Shown: positions 8,951-15,970 of the stretch, piece after piece
Numbering within the stretch: position 1 is the stretch's first letter
How the letters are laid out: each line of letters opens with the position of its first letter
Translations under genes and position numbers: made by a program
Notes under the pieces: generated by a model
Databases searched by the model: none
What the model saw: the letters and a program-made list of their open reading frames with translations, nothing else
What the model was told of the DNA's origin: nothing
Source of the DNA: Caulobacter sp.
GTDB lineage: Bacteria; Pseudomonadota; Alphaproteobacteria; Caulobacterales; Caulobacteraceae
Assembly: GCA_030645575.1 (NCBI GenBank)
Contig: JAUSMJ010000077.1
Coordinates: 1 to 64,000, forward strand
Reading direction: 5' to 3'
DNA length: 64,000 nt

Positions 8951-8983
8951 GGGGGACGCTTGCCCGAGGGGGCGGGCGTCCCC
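8951..8983 (-). terminator. Hairpin after the GIY-YIG gene
   Basis: The arms GGGGGACGC (8951-8959) and GCGTCCCC (8976-8983) pair, with an inner GCCC/GGGC pair. It begins 2 bases beyond the stop codon of the minus-strand gene at 8986. No T run follows, so it may be a processing or stalling structure rather than a full intrinsic terminator. Confidence 0.45.
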
Positions 8984-8985
8984 TG

Positions 8986-9330
8986 CTAGCCCGTCACCGC
9001 CGTCGCCCCGAGCGCCTCGCGCCAGTGACGTTCGCGCGACTTGAGCCTGCTGGTCAGTTCCCAGGCGGTCAGCTCCTCCTCCTCGAGCGCCTCGACCTCC
9101 TCGAACGCGAACGCGGCCTCGCCGTGCGCCTTCCATTCGGCCTGCAACCCCTTGTTGGGGTGGGATCCGATCTTCAGCGGGAACCAGACGCCGTTGCGGC
9201 AATTGTCGAGGTTCGGCGTGGCCTGGACCCAGACCTGGCCCGTCGCGGCGCAGCGCACCGCGAACACGCCAGGGCGTGGCTTGCGTTCCCTGTAGGCCGC
9301 CAGCAGTTCCTTGCGGCGTTCGCGGCTCAT
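8986..9330 (-). CDS. GIY-YIG nuclease-fold protein
   Basis: 114 residues. The segment GVFAVRCAATGQVWVQATPNLDN corresponds to the GIY-YIG strand pair in diverged form, and the following LKIGSHPNKGLQAEWK and FEEVEALEEE blocks match a small GIY-YIG subfamily common in Alphaproteobacteria. The canonical catalytic Tyr residues are replaced, so nuclease activity is doubtful. The start overlaps the stop of the DUF2239 gene by 4 bases, so the two are translated together. Confidence 0.78.
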   Translation of the reverse strand: MSRERRKELLAAYRERKPRPGVFAVRCAATGQVWVQATPNLDNCRNGVWFPLKIGSHPNKGLQAEWKAHGEAAFAFEEVEALEEEELTAWELTSRLKSRERHWREALGATAVTG

Positions 9331-9887
9331 GACTCGCCTCCCAGGCCGGGCGCCGCCAGCCTCAGCGCATGCGCCCGGACATCCGACGACCAGGCCCGCG
9401 TGTGCGCCTCGAAGCCCTGGCGGTCGCCGGCGTAGAGGGCGCGGACCGCGTCCTCGAAGCCCGGCGCGTCGCCGGCCAGGGTGGTCATGAAGCGATAGGC
9501 GCTGTCCCGCGCCGCCCGGGCCCGCTCGCGCGGGTCCTTGCGGGCCGCATCGACCAGCTTGCGCAGCGCCACCGACGCCCCGCCGGACTGGGCCGACAGC
9601 CAGTCCCAGTGCCGCGGCAGCAGGGTCACCTCGCGCGGGACGACGCCCAGCTTGGGACGGCCGGGCCCCTTGACCTCGACCGCGACCAGCCGGGCGGCGA
9701 CCTCATCGACCGTGCCGCGCAGATCGACCTCGATCCGGCCGCTGTCGTCGTCGCCGAGGATCAGCACGGGTGCGTTGGGCCGCTGGTCGAGCACGGCGCG
9801 GACGGCCGGCGCGACGTGAGCCAGCGTGCCGGCGGCGATCAGGCGGTCGCCCTCGAAGGCGGCGCAGGGAGTTTGGGGGTCGGCCAT
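9327..9887 (-). CDS. DUF2239 family protein
   Basis: 186 residues. Features are CAAFEGDRLIAAGTLA at the start, the central GRPKLGVVPREVTLLPRHWDWL block, and a helical C-terminus with RDSAYRFMTTLAGD. These define the DUF2239 family, which regularly travels with the small GIY-YIG protein directly downstream. Function unknown; the conserved RPKLGV...LLPRHW block suggests nucleic-acid or small-molecule binding, but nothing more can be said from sequence. Confidence 0.82.
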   Translation of the reverse strand: MADPQTPCAAFEGDRLIAAGTLAHVAPAVRAVLDQRPNAPVLILGDDDSGRIEVDLRGTVDEVAARLVAVEVKGPGRPKLGVVPREVTLLPRHWDWLSAQSGGASVALRKLVDAARKDPRERARAARDSAYRFMTTLAGDAPGFEDAVRALYAGDRQGFEAHTRAWSSDVRAHALRLAAPGLGGES

Positions 9888-9961
9888 GGCGGCGCTCCAG
9901 CGAAACGGAACGCGGCTTTTACCCGGATAAAACGGGACGTCAATATCACCCGGGTAGAATT

Positions 9962-10360
9962 CTAGACCGGATCGGCCGGCGGCGTATAGGCGACGTAGCC
10001 GCGCTCGACCACGCGGCGCAGGGCCTCGTAGGCCTCCGTCAGTTCCTCGTACGTCTGCCGCAGGTGGACCAGCTGGCTGAGATCCTGCGGCGTCATCTTG
10101 CCGCCGGCGGCCGACACGGCCAGGGCCTGGGCCACCCAGGTCGCGCGGGCGGCGGCGGCGGCCACGGCCAACCGCTGGAACTTGCGCGCGTCGCCCGCCC
10201 CCAGCGCCTGGCCGATGACCGCCTTGTTGGCCGCGAAGGCCGTGTAGTCGATGTGGTCGAGGACGCCGCGCATGCGCCGCTGGGCCTGGGGATCGCTCTG
10301 ATCCTCGGGCTCGAAATGGTCGTTCTGACGCCGGAAGCTGCTGGTGCGGGTTACGGACAT
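9962..10360 (-). CDS. Hypothetical protein, mostly helical
   Basis: 132 residues, soluble. A polar N-terminus (SFRRQNDHFEPEDQSDPQ) precedes an alanine-rich helical core (ALGAGDARKFQRLAVAAA; HLRQTYEELTEAYEALRR). No motif recognised. A single minus-strand gene between the DUF2239 gene and the GNAT operon. GC usage and frame behaviour fit a real gene of this genome. Confidence 0.62.
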   Translation of the reverse strand: MSVTRTSSFRRQNDHFEPEDQSDPQAQRRMRGVLDHIDYTAFAANKAVIGQALGAGDARKFQRLAVAAAAARATWVAQALAVSAAGGKMTPQDLSQLVHLRQTYEELTEAYEALRRVVERGYVAYTPPADPV

Positions 10361-10435
10361 GGCGTCCTGCCTGGGTCGAACCGCCGACGCGGCCCCGATA
10401 TCCCCCAGCCTGGAATGCTTCGCGTTAACATGGCG

Positions 10436-10948
10436 TTAGGGCGGGGCCTGGGCCAGCGGCAGCCAGTAGTAGGCGTCGGTCGTATAGCGGCCCTCGCCGA
10501 CCTTCAGCGCGAACGGCTCCAGGCCCCAGCGGCGAAAGCCGTGCCGTTCGTAGAGGGCGACCGCCGCCGTGTTGGTCGAGACCACCACCAGCTGCAGCGT
10601 CTCGACCTCGCTGCGGGCGTGCGCGATCACCGCCCGCAGCAACGTCCCGCCCAGGCCGTAGCCGCGGGACGAGGCGCGCACATACATGCTCCAGACCAGG
10701 CCCTTGTGCCGCTCGCGCAGCGGCTTGAGCCGCGAGAAGCCGGCCATTCCGACCAGCTCGCCATCGACGAAGCTGCCGAACAGGGCGGTCGCGGCCAGGG
10801 TGGCGGCGCTGGTTTCGACCGACTTGGCCCGTTCCTCGGCAAGGTCGGTGCCGAAGGTCTCGGGCTCGGCGGTCATCGCCTCGATCCGCAAGGCGCGGAA
10901 GGCGTGGACATCGTTGGCGGTGAGGCGGCGGATGGCGACTTCGGTCAC
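10436..10948 (-). CDS. GNAT-family N-acetyltransferase
   Basis: 170 residues starting with GTG at 10948. The acetyl-CoA binding motif A is seen as VRASSRGYGLGGTLL (R/Q-x-x-G-x-G/A) and the end of the domain as VSTNTAAVALYERHGFRRWG. The fold suggests acetylation of a small molecule or protein; the substrate is unknown. The start overlaps the stop of the upstream secreted-protein gene by 4 bases (GTGA), placing it last in a three-gene operon with an MFS transporter. Confidence 0.88.
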   Translation of the reverse strand: MTEVAIRRLTANDVHAFRALRIEAMTAEPETFGTDLAEERAKSVETSAATLAATALFGSFVDGELVGMAGFSRLKPLRERHKGLVWSMYVRASSRGYGLGGTLLRAVIAHARSEVETLQLVVVSTNTAAVALYERHGFRRWGLEPFALKVGEGRYTTDAYYWLPLAQAPP

Positions 10949-11430
10949 GGCGCACTCGGCGGCGCGGCCGCGCAGGCCGCCAGAAGGTCGGCCAGCACGC
11001 GCGGCGCCCCCGCGCCGGGCACGGTCCAGACATCGCCGGCCGAGCCGACGGTCAGGTCTTTTCCCGCCAGCAGGGCGGCCAGGGCCGGGTCGCCCGGCGC
11101 CACCACCACATGAAAGTTGGCCCCGTCGCCCAACGCGATGACGTCGCCCGGCACGGTGCGCGGCGGCGCGGGCGGAACCCGCAGGCGCACGTCCAAGGCA
11201 GACCCCTCGGCCCCTTCCGACGCCGTCGGCCCCATGATCGACAGCCGGCCGCGCCCCTCGCAGTCTATCCGCAGGCCGCGATCATCGGTGTCGGGCACGC
11301 CGTACTGCACGCTCTCTCCGGGGATGGCCGCGTGCCAGACGTAGTCCTGCGCGCGGGCCGGCTTGGACGCGGCGGCGGCGGCGGCGAGGACAGTCAGGCC
11401 GAGGGCGGCGGTCAGGCGGATCGGCGTCAT
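10945..11430 (-). CDS. Secreted protein of unknown function
   Basis: 161 residues with a signal peptide (MTPIRLTAALGLTVLAAAAA, cleavage after ARA near residue 27). The mature domain contains GLRIDCEGRGRLSIMGP and FHVVVAPGDPALAALL, without a family I can name. The start (11430) overlaps the stop of the MFS gene by 4 bases (ATGA), and its stop overlaps the GNAT start. All three are therefore co-translated. Confidence 0.78.
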   Translation of the reverse strand: MTPIRLTAALGLTVLAAAAAASKPARAQDYVWHAAIPGESVQYGVPDTDDRGLRIDCEGRGRLSIMGPTASEGAEGSALDVRLRVPPAPPRTVPGDVIALGDGANFHVVVAPGDPALAALLAGKDLTVGSAGDVWTVPGAGAPRVLADLLAACAAAPPSAP

Positions 11431-12677
11431 GGACCGACGGTATCGCGAGACGCCGCGTCCCGTCGAGCCCGCCGGCTGGCCGACAGGGCCAGCACGATGG
11501 CCGGGGCCACCACGGCCGCGCCGAGCAGGAACGGGCCATCGATGACCCGGGCGAAGATCAGCCCCGCGCTGAGCGGCCCGAGCACCCGGGCCAGGGCCCC
11601 GCCGGCGTTGTTCAGCCCCATGATCTGGCCCTGGCGGTGCGGATCGGCGGCGCGAGAGATCAGCGCCCCGACGTTGGGAAACGCCACCGAGGTCCCGACC
11701 GCGCTGAAACACATCAGCACCGTGGTCATCACCCCGCCGGTCGAGACCGTCTGCAGCAGCATCGAGACCACCGCCATGGCCATGCCGACGGCCAGCATCG
11801 GCCCCTCGCCGAAGCGCTCCGACAGCCGGCCGGTGGCCAGGGTCTGGGTCAGAAACGCGCAGACCCCGACGCAGGCGAAGGAAAAGCCGATGTCGCGCGG
11901 CGTCCAGTCGAACCGCGCCTGGGCCCACAGGCCGAACACCGACTCGATGCCGGTGAAGGCGAACCCGACCAGAAAGGTCAGCAGGATCAGCCGGCCGATC
12001 ACGGGGTGGCCCAGCGCCTCGCCCGCCGCCGCCCAGCGGCTGGCCCGGTGCGAGAAGCTGGTCTCGCGCACGCGGCTCTCGCGGATCACGGTGATCACGG
12101 CGGCGACGCACAGAAAGGCCAGGCCCGAGGCGATGAACAGCGGGATGCGGAAGCCCGCCGGCCCCATGCCGGTGTGCGCGAACAGCCCGCCGATCGACGG
12201 CCCGACGATCAGGCCCACGTTCCACGCCGCGCCCTGGTAGCCGAGCTGCCGCGCGCGTTTCTCGACCGGCGTGACGTCGGCGATATAGCCCTGGATCACC
12301 GCCCCGTTGCCGGCCGCCAGCCCGCCCAGCAGCCGGATGACGAAGGCCGCCCCGATGCTTGGCGCGAAGGCCAGGAACAGGTAGCACAGGCCGTTGGCCG
12401 TGATCGTCGAGATCAGCACCGGCTTGCGGCCATAGCGGTCCGACAGCCGGCCCCAGAACGGCTCGCCAAAGAAGGCCCCGACCGAATAGGCCGAGAAGAT
12501 CAGCGCCATCTGCCAGGCCGGGGCCCCGAACGACCTGGCGTAGAACGGCAGCAGCGGGACGATGATCCCGAAGCCGACCATGTTGATGAACACCACCCCG
12601 ATCAGCGACGCCGCCGCGAACCGCGGCGCGGTCGGCGGGTCCTCCGGCGGGACGGTCGGCAGGTCGGAGGCGGCCAT
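11427..12677 (-). CDS. MFS transporter, TCR/Tet-like drug or metabolite exporter
   Basis: 416 residues with about 12 transmembrane helices. The MFS signature GRLSDRYGRKPVL lies between helices 2 and 3, and the LGGLAAGNGAVIQGYIADVT segment matches helix 5 of the TetA-like drug:H+ antiporter group. Export of a drug or metabolite is inferred. The ATG at 12677 has no good ribosome site; an in-frame TTG at 12713 has GGAGG upstream but at long spacing, so the start is uncertain. First gene of a three-gene operon. Confidence 0.88.
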   Translation of the reverse strand: MAASDLPTVPPEDPPTAPRFAAASLIGVVFINMVGFGIIVPLLPFYARSFGAPAWQMALIFSAYSVGAFFGEPFWGRLSDRYGRKPVLISTITANGLCYLFLAFAPSIGAAFVIRLLGGLAAGNGAVIQGYIADVTPVEKRARQLGYQGAAWNVGLIVGPSIGGLFAHTGMGPAGFRIPLFIASGLAFLCVAAVITVIRESRVRETSFSHRASRWAAAGEALGHPVIGRLILLTFLVGFAFTGIESVFGLWAQARFDWTPRDIGFSFACVGVCAFLTQTLATGRLSERFGEGPMLAVGMAMAVVSMLLQTVSTGGVMTTVLMCFSAVGTSVAFPNVGALISRAADPHRQGQIMGLNNAGGALARVLGPLSAGLIFARVIDGPFLLGAAVVAPAIVLALSASRRARRDAASRDTVGP

Positions 12678-12732
12678 GTGAACGGTGATAGGTTGAGGGG
12701 ACGGAGGCGGCAAGGGGAACGTCTTTCCTCCA

Positions 12733-12816
12733 GGAATTCGGTGACAGTTTACGAATTGCCGCCGTCATGCCGCCGCCGTCCGCGCGACTGCAATTCGTAA
12801 ACTGTCACCGAATTCC
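12733..12816. repeat. Perfect 27-bp inverted repeat, REP/RAYT-like hairpin
   Basis: The arm at 12733-12759 (containing GGTGACAGTTTACGAATT) is perfectly matched by its reverse complement at 12790-12816, with a 30-base loop. It lies between the MFS start and the regulator at 12832. The core GACAG-TTAC is shared with the 30-bp inverted repeat at 37001-37094, so the two belong to related families. The form resembles repeats mobilised by REP-associated tyrosine transposases, but no such gene is in the window. Confidence 0.8.
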
Positions 12817-12831
12817 AAGGCCGCCGCGCCC

Positions 12832-13236
12832 TCACGGACCGCCCGCGTCGCCGACCGCCAGCACCAGGGCGGTCACGCGCGACCGCACCGGGCCGGGCGG
12901 GATGGCCAGCCAGGCGGCGGCCAGGGCCATGCCGCCCGGCGCGGCCAGCATCTCGGCCAGCAGGGCGCGGGCGGGCGCCGCCTCCTCCGCCCCGTCCAGC
13001 CCGTCGAAGAAGTCGCCCGGCGCGCAGGCCAGCGCCCGGGCCAGGCCGTGCAGCACCGAGGCGCTGACCCGGTTGGTCCCCCGCTCGTACTTCTGGATCT
13101 GCTGAAAGGTCACCCCGACCCGCGCCCCCAGCGCCGCCTGGCTCACCCGCAACGCCCGCCGGCGCAGCCGGATGGCCAGGCCGACGTGGCGGTCGACGGG
13201 GTGGGGGTGGGCAAGGCCGCGTTCAGTCCGCTTCAT
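12832..13236 (-). CDS. XRE-family transcriptional regulator with C-terminal extension
   Basis: 134 residues. A helix-turn-helix lies at about 17-75 (AIRLRRRALRVSQAALGARV; GVTFQQIQKYERGTNRVSAS; LARALACAPGDFF). The C-terminal 45 residues are alanine-rich. This form (VDRHVG...RLRRR...GVTFQQIQKYERG) is a common alphaproteobacterial regulator type. It is divergent from the XRE gene at 13321, with the 84-base region between them probably holding shared promoters; an ACTATAGT palindrome sits there near 13273-13280. Confidence 0.88.
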   Translation of the reverse strand: MKRTERGLAHPHPVDRHVGLAIRLRRRALRVSQAALGARVGVTFQQIQKYERGTNRVSASVLHGLARALACAPGDFFDGLDGAEEAAPARALLAEMLAAPGGMALAAAWLAIPPGPVRSRVTALVLAVGDAGGP

Positions 13237-13320
13237 GAGTTCGCACCGCCTCCGAGATAGGCTCCAATTACATACTATAGTTGATACTCAACGCCGGCGC
13301 GAGCCGTCAAGGCTGGCCGC

Positions 13321-13536
13321 ATGGACATGCGCCGCCTCGTCGGGGAGAACGTGAAGCGATTGCGACTGGCGCGCGGCCTGACCCAGGAGCAGTTCGCCGA
13401 ACGCTCCGGCTTCAGCCAGCAATACATCAGCGACCTCGAACGCGGCCGGCGCAACCCTACGGTGGTCAGCCTGTTCGAACTGGCCCAGGCGCTGGGGGCC
13501 GAGCCGCGGGATCTGATCGCGGCAAGCGGAAGTTAA
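13321..13536 (+). CDS. Small XRE-family regulator
   Basis: 71 residues, essentially one helix-turn-helix domain: RRLVGENVKRLRLARGLTQ, EQFAERSGFSQQYISDLERG, RRNPTVVSLFELAQALGAE. The QQYISDLERGRRNPT recognition segment is typical of stand-alone Cro/CI-like repressors. It is one of three XRE regulators within 1.2 kb. Targets unknown; the divergent gene at 12832-13236 is the nearest candidate. Confidence 0.88.
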   Translation: MDMRRLVGENVKRLRLARGLTQEQFAERSGFSQQYISDLERGRRNPTVVSLFELAQALGAEPRDLIAASGS

Positions 13537-13661
13537 CCGCCCTTCTCCCTGGCAGGAGAAGGAAAGACCCTTCGATCTCACAAAGGCCTGCCGGCCGACG
13601 TGGCGATCGATGGGGTGGGGGCGGCGAGGATGGCGGGCGTCGTGCATCGCCCCGGCATGCA

Positions 13662-13676
13662 ACCACAATATGTGGT
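13662..13676. promoter_or_regulatory. Candidate operator upstream of XRE regulator
   Basis: ACCACA-ATA-TGTGGT is a perfect 6-bp inverted repeat 45 bases before the start of the XRE gene at 13722, within an AT-richer promoter-like stretch. It is a plausible autoregulatory operator for that gene; the assignment is positional. Confidence 0.4.
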
Positions 13677-13721
13677 CTATAGCCAGTGGTTTAATAGACA
13701 TCGTACCGGTCGTCTCAGGGC

Positions 13722-13988
13722 ATGGACGGGCGGTCACTGGTGGCATGGAATCTGCGGCGGCTGCGCGTCGCGCGCGGCCTGTCGCAGGAGCGGCTGGCGC
13801 TCGACGCCGCCGTGGACCGCGCCTACCTCAGCGGCCTGGAACGAGCCCAGGAAAACCCGACCGTGGACGTGCTCGACCGGCTGGCCGCGCAGCTGGGCGC
13901 GGCGCTGTCGGAACTGTTCGTGGAGCCGGCGGAAGGCGCGGACCGCCCCGAACCGCTGAAGGCCGGTCGGCGGGCGAAGGGCGCTTAG
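13722..13988 (+). CDS. Small XRE-family regulator
   Basis: 88 residues. The helix-turn-helix spans about 6-62 (AWNLRRLRVARGLSQERLAL; DRAYLSGLERAQENPTVDVL; LAAQLGAALSELF), followed by a polar, basic tail (KAGRRAKGA). It is closely similar in plan to the gene at 13321, suggesting an old duplication. A palindrome at 13662-13676 may be its operator. Palindromic repeats begin 2 bases after its stop. Confidence 0.86.
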   Translation: MDGRSLVAWNLRRLRVARGLSQERLALDAAVDRAYLSGLERAQENPTVDVLDRLAAQLGAALSELFVEPAEGADRPEPLKAGRRAKGA

Positions 13989-13989
13989 C

Positions 13990-14152
13990 CTCCTTCTCCC
14001 CTTGCGGGAGAAGGTGTCGGCGAAGCCGACGGATGAGGGGTGTTCCCCGGCCTGTCAGAGAGGCCGACCCGCCGCTTGAAGCGGCCCCCGTCATCAACCC
14101 CTCATCCGACCCTGCTCCGCAGGGCCACCTTCTCCCGCAAGGGGAGAAGGGA
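13990..14152. repeat. Paired CCTTCTCCCC-type palindromic repeats
   Basis: A hairpin CCTTCTCCCCTTGCGGGAGAAGG at 13990-14013 and its inverted counterpart around 14129-14152 flank about 115 bases with a second inverted pair, GATGAGGGGT (about 14031) and ACCCCTCATC (about 14096). The same element occurs at 18058-18108, and a partial one follows the XRE gene near 13540. This is an intergenic repeat family, not a gene. Confidence 0.7.
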
Positions 14153-14159
14153 AACCCCA

Positions 14160-14205
14160 TTCGATCTCATGCAGGCCAGCCTGCCGACCGGCCCGGGTCA
14201 GTCAA
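14160..14205. repeat. 46-bp dispersed repeat, copy 1
   Basis: This 46-base segment, beginning TTCGATCTCATGCAGG, recurs at 15156-15201 with only two mismatches; a diverged fragment is near 13570. It supplies the last codons and the stop of the small gene at 14198-14380. Confidence 0.7.
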
Positions 14206-14380
14206 CCGACCTGGCGCTTCGCGCCACCGCGCGCGGGGCGATCTCGAGCCCGGCGGCGAGCGTCCGGGCGAGAGGCGCGAGGAACTTTCCGGCGCGCTCG
14301 TCCCGCGTGCCATGCGTCGCCTTGTGAGCGGCGGCGCGGAGGGAGTCTTCGACGAGCTTGATGTCAGGCGGGGTCTTCAT
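14198..14380 (-). CDS. Small hypothetical protein paired with zeta-toxin-like kinase
   Basis: 60 residues, helical and basic (IKLVEDSLRAAAHKATHGTRDERAGKFLAP). The start overlaps the stop of the zeta-like gene by 4 bases (ATGA), so it is translated with it and might be its partner or antitoxin. Its last residues and stop codon lie inside a dispersed repeat, so the C-terminus may have been altered by repeat insertion. No family recognised. Confidence 0.55.
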   Translation of the reverse strand: MKTPPDIKLVEDSLRAAAHKATHGTRDERAGKFLAPLARTLAAGLEIAPRAVARSARSVD

Positions 14381-14892
14381 CGCGGTGACCAGTCTAGCAG
14401 CTTCAGACCATCGTCGCCATTGGACCAGACCTGCCAGCGATCAACGACCGGCTTGTAGACCGCGTCGAGGTAGTCGAGGCTTCTCTGGAACCGACGACGG
14501 ATATCGGCCTCTCGAATGTCGTGCCCGCCCATGGCCACCCGCCGGCGAACCCGGGCCAGTGAATCCTCAACGGCGGCGAGCCTGAGATAGATCAGCTCCA
14601 CCCGGTAACCCTTGGCGCGCCAGGCCCCTATCCGACGCGCATGGGACAGGGTGGCGAGGGTCGTCTCCAGAGCGATGTCACAACGCAGAGCCGTGAGTTC
14701 GTCCAACCGCCGGAGCATCGCCCGCCCGGCCAGAAGATCACGAGCGCCTTCCGTTATGGACCCGGTAATCCGCCGCGCGATCTCGTCAGCATTGACGAAT
14801 TCGAAGGCCTCCGACCGCCGGCGCAGGATTTCGTTGGCGAAGGTGGTCTTCCCCGCCCCGTTCGGTCCGGCGATGATCAGGACTGTCGGCAT
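14377..14892 (-). CDS. Zeta-toxin-family ATP/GTP-binding kinase
   Basis: 171 residues. The Walker A loop GPNGAGKTT is at 9-17, followed by NADEIARRI, the strand DIALETTLAT, and a lid region with RVRRRVAMGGHDIREADIRRR. These match small chromosomal zeta-like kinases related to toxins that phosphorylate UDP-N-acetylglucosamine. Toxicity cannot be read from sequence; many such proteins are not proven toxins. The small gene at 14198 is the only candidate partner. Confidence 0.85.
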   Translation of the reverse strand: MPTVLIIAGPNGAGKTTFANEILRRRSEAFEFVNADEIARRITGSITEGARDLLAGRAMLRRLDELTALRCDIALETTLATLSHARRIGAWRAKGYRVELIYLRLAAVEDSLARVRRRVAMGGHDIREADIRRRFQRSLDYLDAVYKPVVDRWQVWSNGDDGLKLLDWSPR

Positions 14893-14983
14893 GGGGGTAA
14901 TTTACCACGACGCCCGCTCGCGACGAAAGCCCTTCGCCCTGGAAGGGGGGAAGGGTTTGGCATCCGTGGCGCCGGTTCAGCCC

Positions 14984-15092
14984 GTGCGTCCTTCGACACG
15001 CCGCCTGCGGCGGCTGCTCAGGATGACGTGGAGGGGTGGGCTTAAAAGTGTACGTCATGGTGAGCAGCGGGCAGCGCGTGTCGAACCACGCA
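14984..15092. repeat. Composite palindromic repeat, family A copy 1
   Basis: The element reads GCGTCCTTCGACACGCC...GCTCAGGATGACG, then a GGGGTGGGCTTAAAA core, then ACGTCATGGTGAGC...GCGTGTCGAACCACGC. The outer arms are complementary. Two more copies lie at 20170-20283 and 21952-22069 (inverted). The 470 bases between the zeta-like gene and the RT leader contain only this element and the second 46-bp repeat; no gene is seen. Confidence 0.72.
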
Positions 15093-15155
15093 CACAGCAA
15101 CAACCTCCACCCCCATCCCCGGCCCTTCCCCCCTCCAGGGGGAAGGGAGCGCGCC

Positions 15156-15201
15156 TTCGATCTCATGCAGGCCAGCCTGCCGACCGGTCCAGGTCAGTCA
15201 A
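15156..15201. repeat. 46-bp dispersed repeat, copy 2
   Basis: Matches 14160-14205 at 44 of 46 bases. It follows a GGGGGAAGGG/CCCTTCCCC palindrome. The two copies flank the zeta-like kinase locus in direct orientation about 1 kb apart. Confidence 0.7.
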
Positions 15202-15380
15202 GGCGCGCCCTGCGGGTGCCCGCGCGCGGCGGAGGGGGCGCAGGCCCGGGTCGGTGGAGCTGAGGCGCGACGGCCCGCCCTTCGCGCCGCATGCGGCGGC
15301 CACCGGCCGACGCCGCGCCGAAACTGGGCCGGTCGCCGATCGTCTTGGCATGAGATGACGGGATCAACTCAAACAGTAGT

Positions 15381-15409
15381 TTGAGGAAAAGTACGCAGCC
15401 GGGTTGCTA
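15381..15409 (+). promoter_or_regulatory. Candidate promoter for the RT leader RNA
   Basis: TTGAGG (15381-15386) and TTGCTA (15404-15409) are separated by 17 bases, an acceptable -35/-10 spacing. It overlaps a perfect inverted repeat CTCAAAC-AGTA-GTTTGAG at 15368-15385. Transcription would start near 15416, about 65 bases before the first 98-bp repeat. Weak -10; positional inference. Confidence 0.35.
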
Positions 15410-15479
15410 AACGACCCTCGGTTTCCCAGATGCTCCGCAAGCCCGATGTGTATCCCACGTCGCGGCCTTCGACGCCTTC

Positions 15480-15577
15480 GTGCGGTGTCGTCACCTGTGT
15501 GCGTAAGCGCGCAGGCTGGGGACCCGGAGACCGGTTCAGGCCCGTTGCCAGATGATGGTGGCGTGTCGGGATCGCAA
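15480..15577 (+). repeat. 98-bp perfect direct repeat, copy 1, upstream of RT
   Basis: Identical base for base to 15825-15922, at an offset of 345 bases. The identity starts and stops sharply: the flanking bases differ on both sides. The repeat contains the GUAA-capped hairpin and a CCGG-AGA-CCGG stem. It is not found elsewhere in the window. Confidence 0.95.
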
Positions 15578-15824
15578 CAACACGGAGGAAGCGAGATGCT
15601 CGAAGCGCTAAGCTCGGATCGGGCCATCAGCTTAAATGACGGCGGCCGGGAGGGCGGGGAGCCACTTCGCGCCAAGGTTGCGATCCGTTCACGTTTTGTT
15701 CTCCAACTGGAGGCCTCGTGGAGGGTTGCCACCGCCAAGTGGGCCACTATCTTAGTGGTTGCTGCGGTGACCTTCTCAGGTCAGGGTTCTGCCCTGGTCG
15801 AGATGAGCGGGGGCCGCCACTTTG

Positions 15825-15922
15825 GTGCGGTGTCGTCACCTGTGTGCGTAAGCGCGCAGGCTGGGGACCCGGAGACCGGTTCAGGCCCGTTGCCAGATGA
15901 TGGTGGCGTGTCGGGATCGCAA
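15825..15922 (+). repeat. 98-bp perfect direct repeat, copy 2, upstream of RT
   Basis: Second copy, identical to 15480-15577. It ends 48 bases before the RT start codon. The 247 bases between copies are unique in the window. Confidence 0.95.
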
Positions 15923-15970
15923 TGCCATTGACTGCCCCGGGGCGCATCCCGAGCACACCGGGGGGAAGGC

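Larger units (their letters stand above)
15446..15931 (+). other. Open frame through both 98-bp repeats (candidate repetitive peptide)
   Basis: One plus-strand frame is open from 15404 (TTG) or 15446 (ATG) to the stop at 15929-15931. Because the repeat period is 345 bases, both repeats are read in the same frame and give the same 32 residues (AVSSPVCVSAQAGDPETGSG...). The unique part adds 83 residues including a hydrophobic stretch (KWATILVVAAVTF). No ribosome site precedes the start and GC-rich DNA often has open frames by chance, so this is not called a normal gene. It is listed because a concatemer of the unit would have no stop codon. Confidence 0.3.
15416..15970 (+). ncRNA. Candidate structured leader RNA of the reverse transcriptase
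   Basis: The stretch between the candidate promoter and the RT start holds no conventional gene, but it has two perfect 98-bp direct repeats and strong hairpins. Inside each repeat is a 9-bp stem capped by GUAA, a GNRA tetraloop (15494-15515 in copy 1, 15839-15860 in copy 2). In the unique part there is a two-tier stem at 15721-15775 (GAGGGT with ACCTTC, CACCGC with GCGGTG, CCACTA-TCT-TAGTGG), and a CAGGG/CCCTG hairpin at 15782-15796. Many defence RTs and retrons use such upstream RNAs as template. Ends are estimates. Confidence 0.5.

Noticed and set aside
8834-9202. Minus-strand open frame before the GIY-YIG gene
   Set aside because: Runs in another frame through the GIY-YIG gene and its terminator; no start signal.
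8986-9330. Homing endonuclease (GIY-YIG)
   Set aside because: No host intron or intein and diverged catalytic residues; the stable pairing with DUF2239 suggests a chromosomal family.
15480-15922. CRISPR-like array
   Set aside because: Only two copies, 98 bp each and 247 bases apart, no cas genes.
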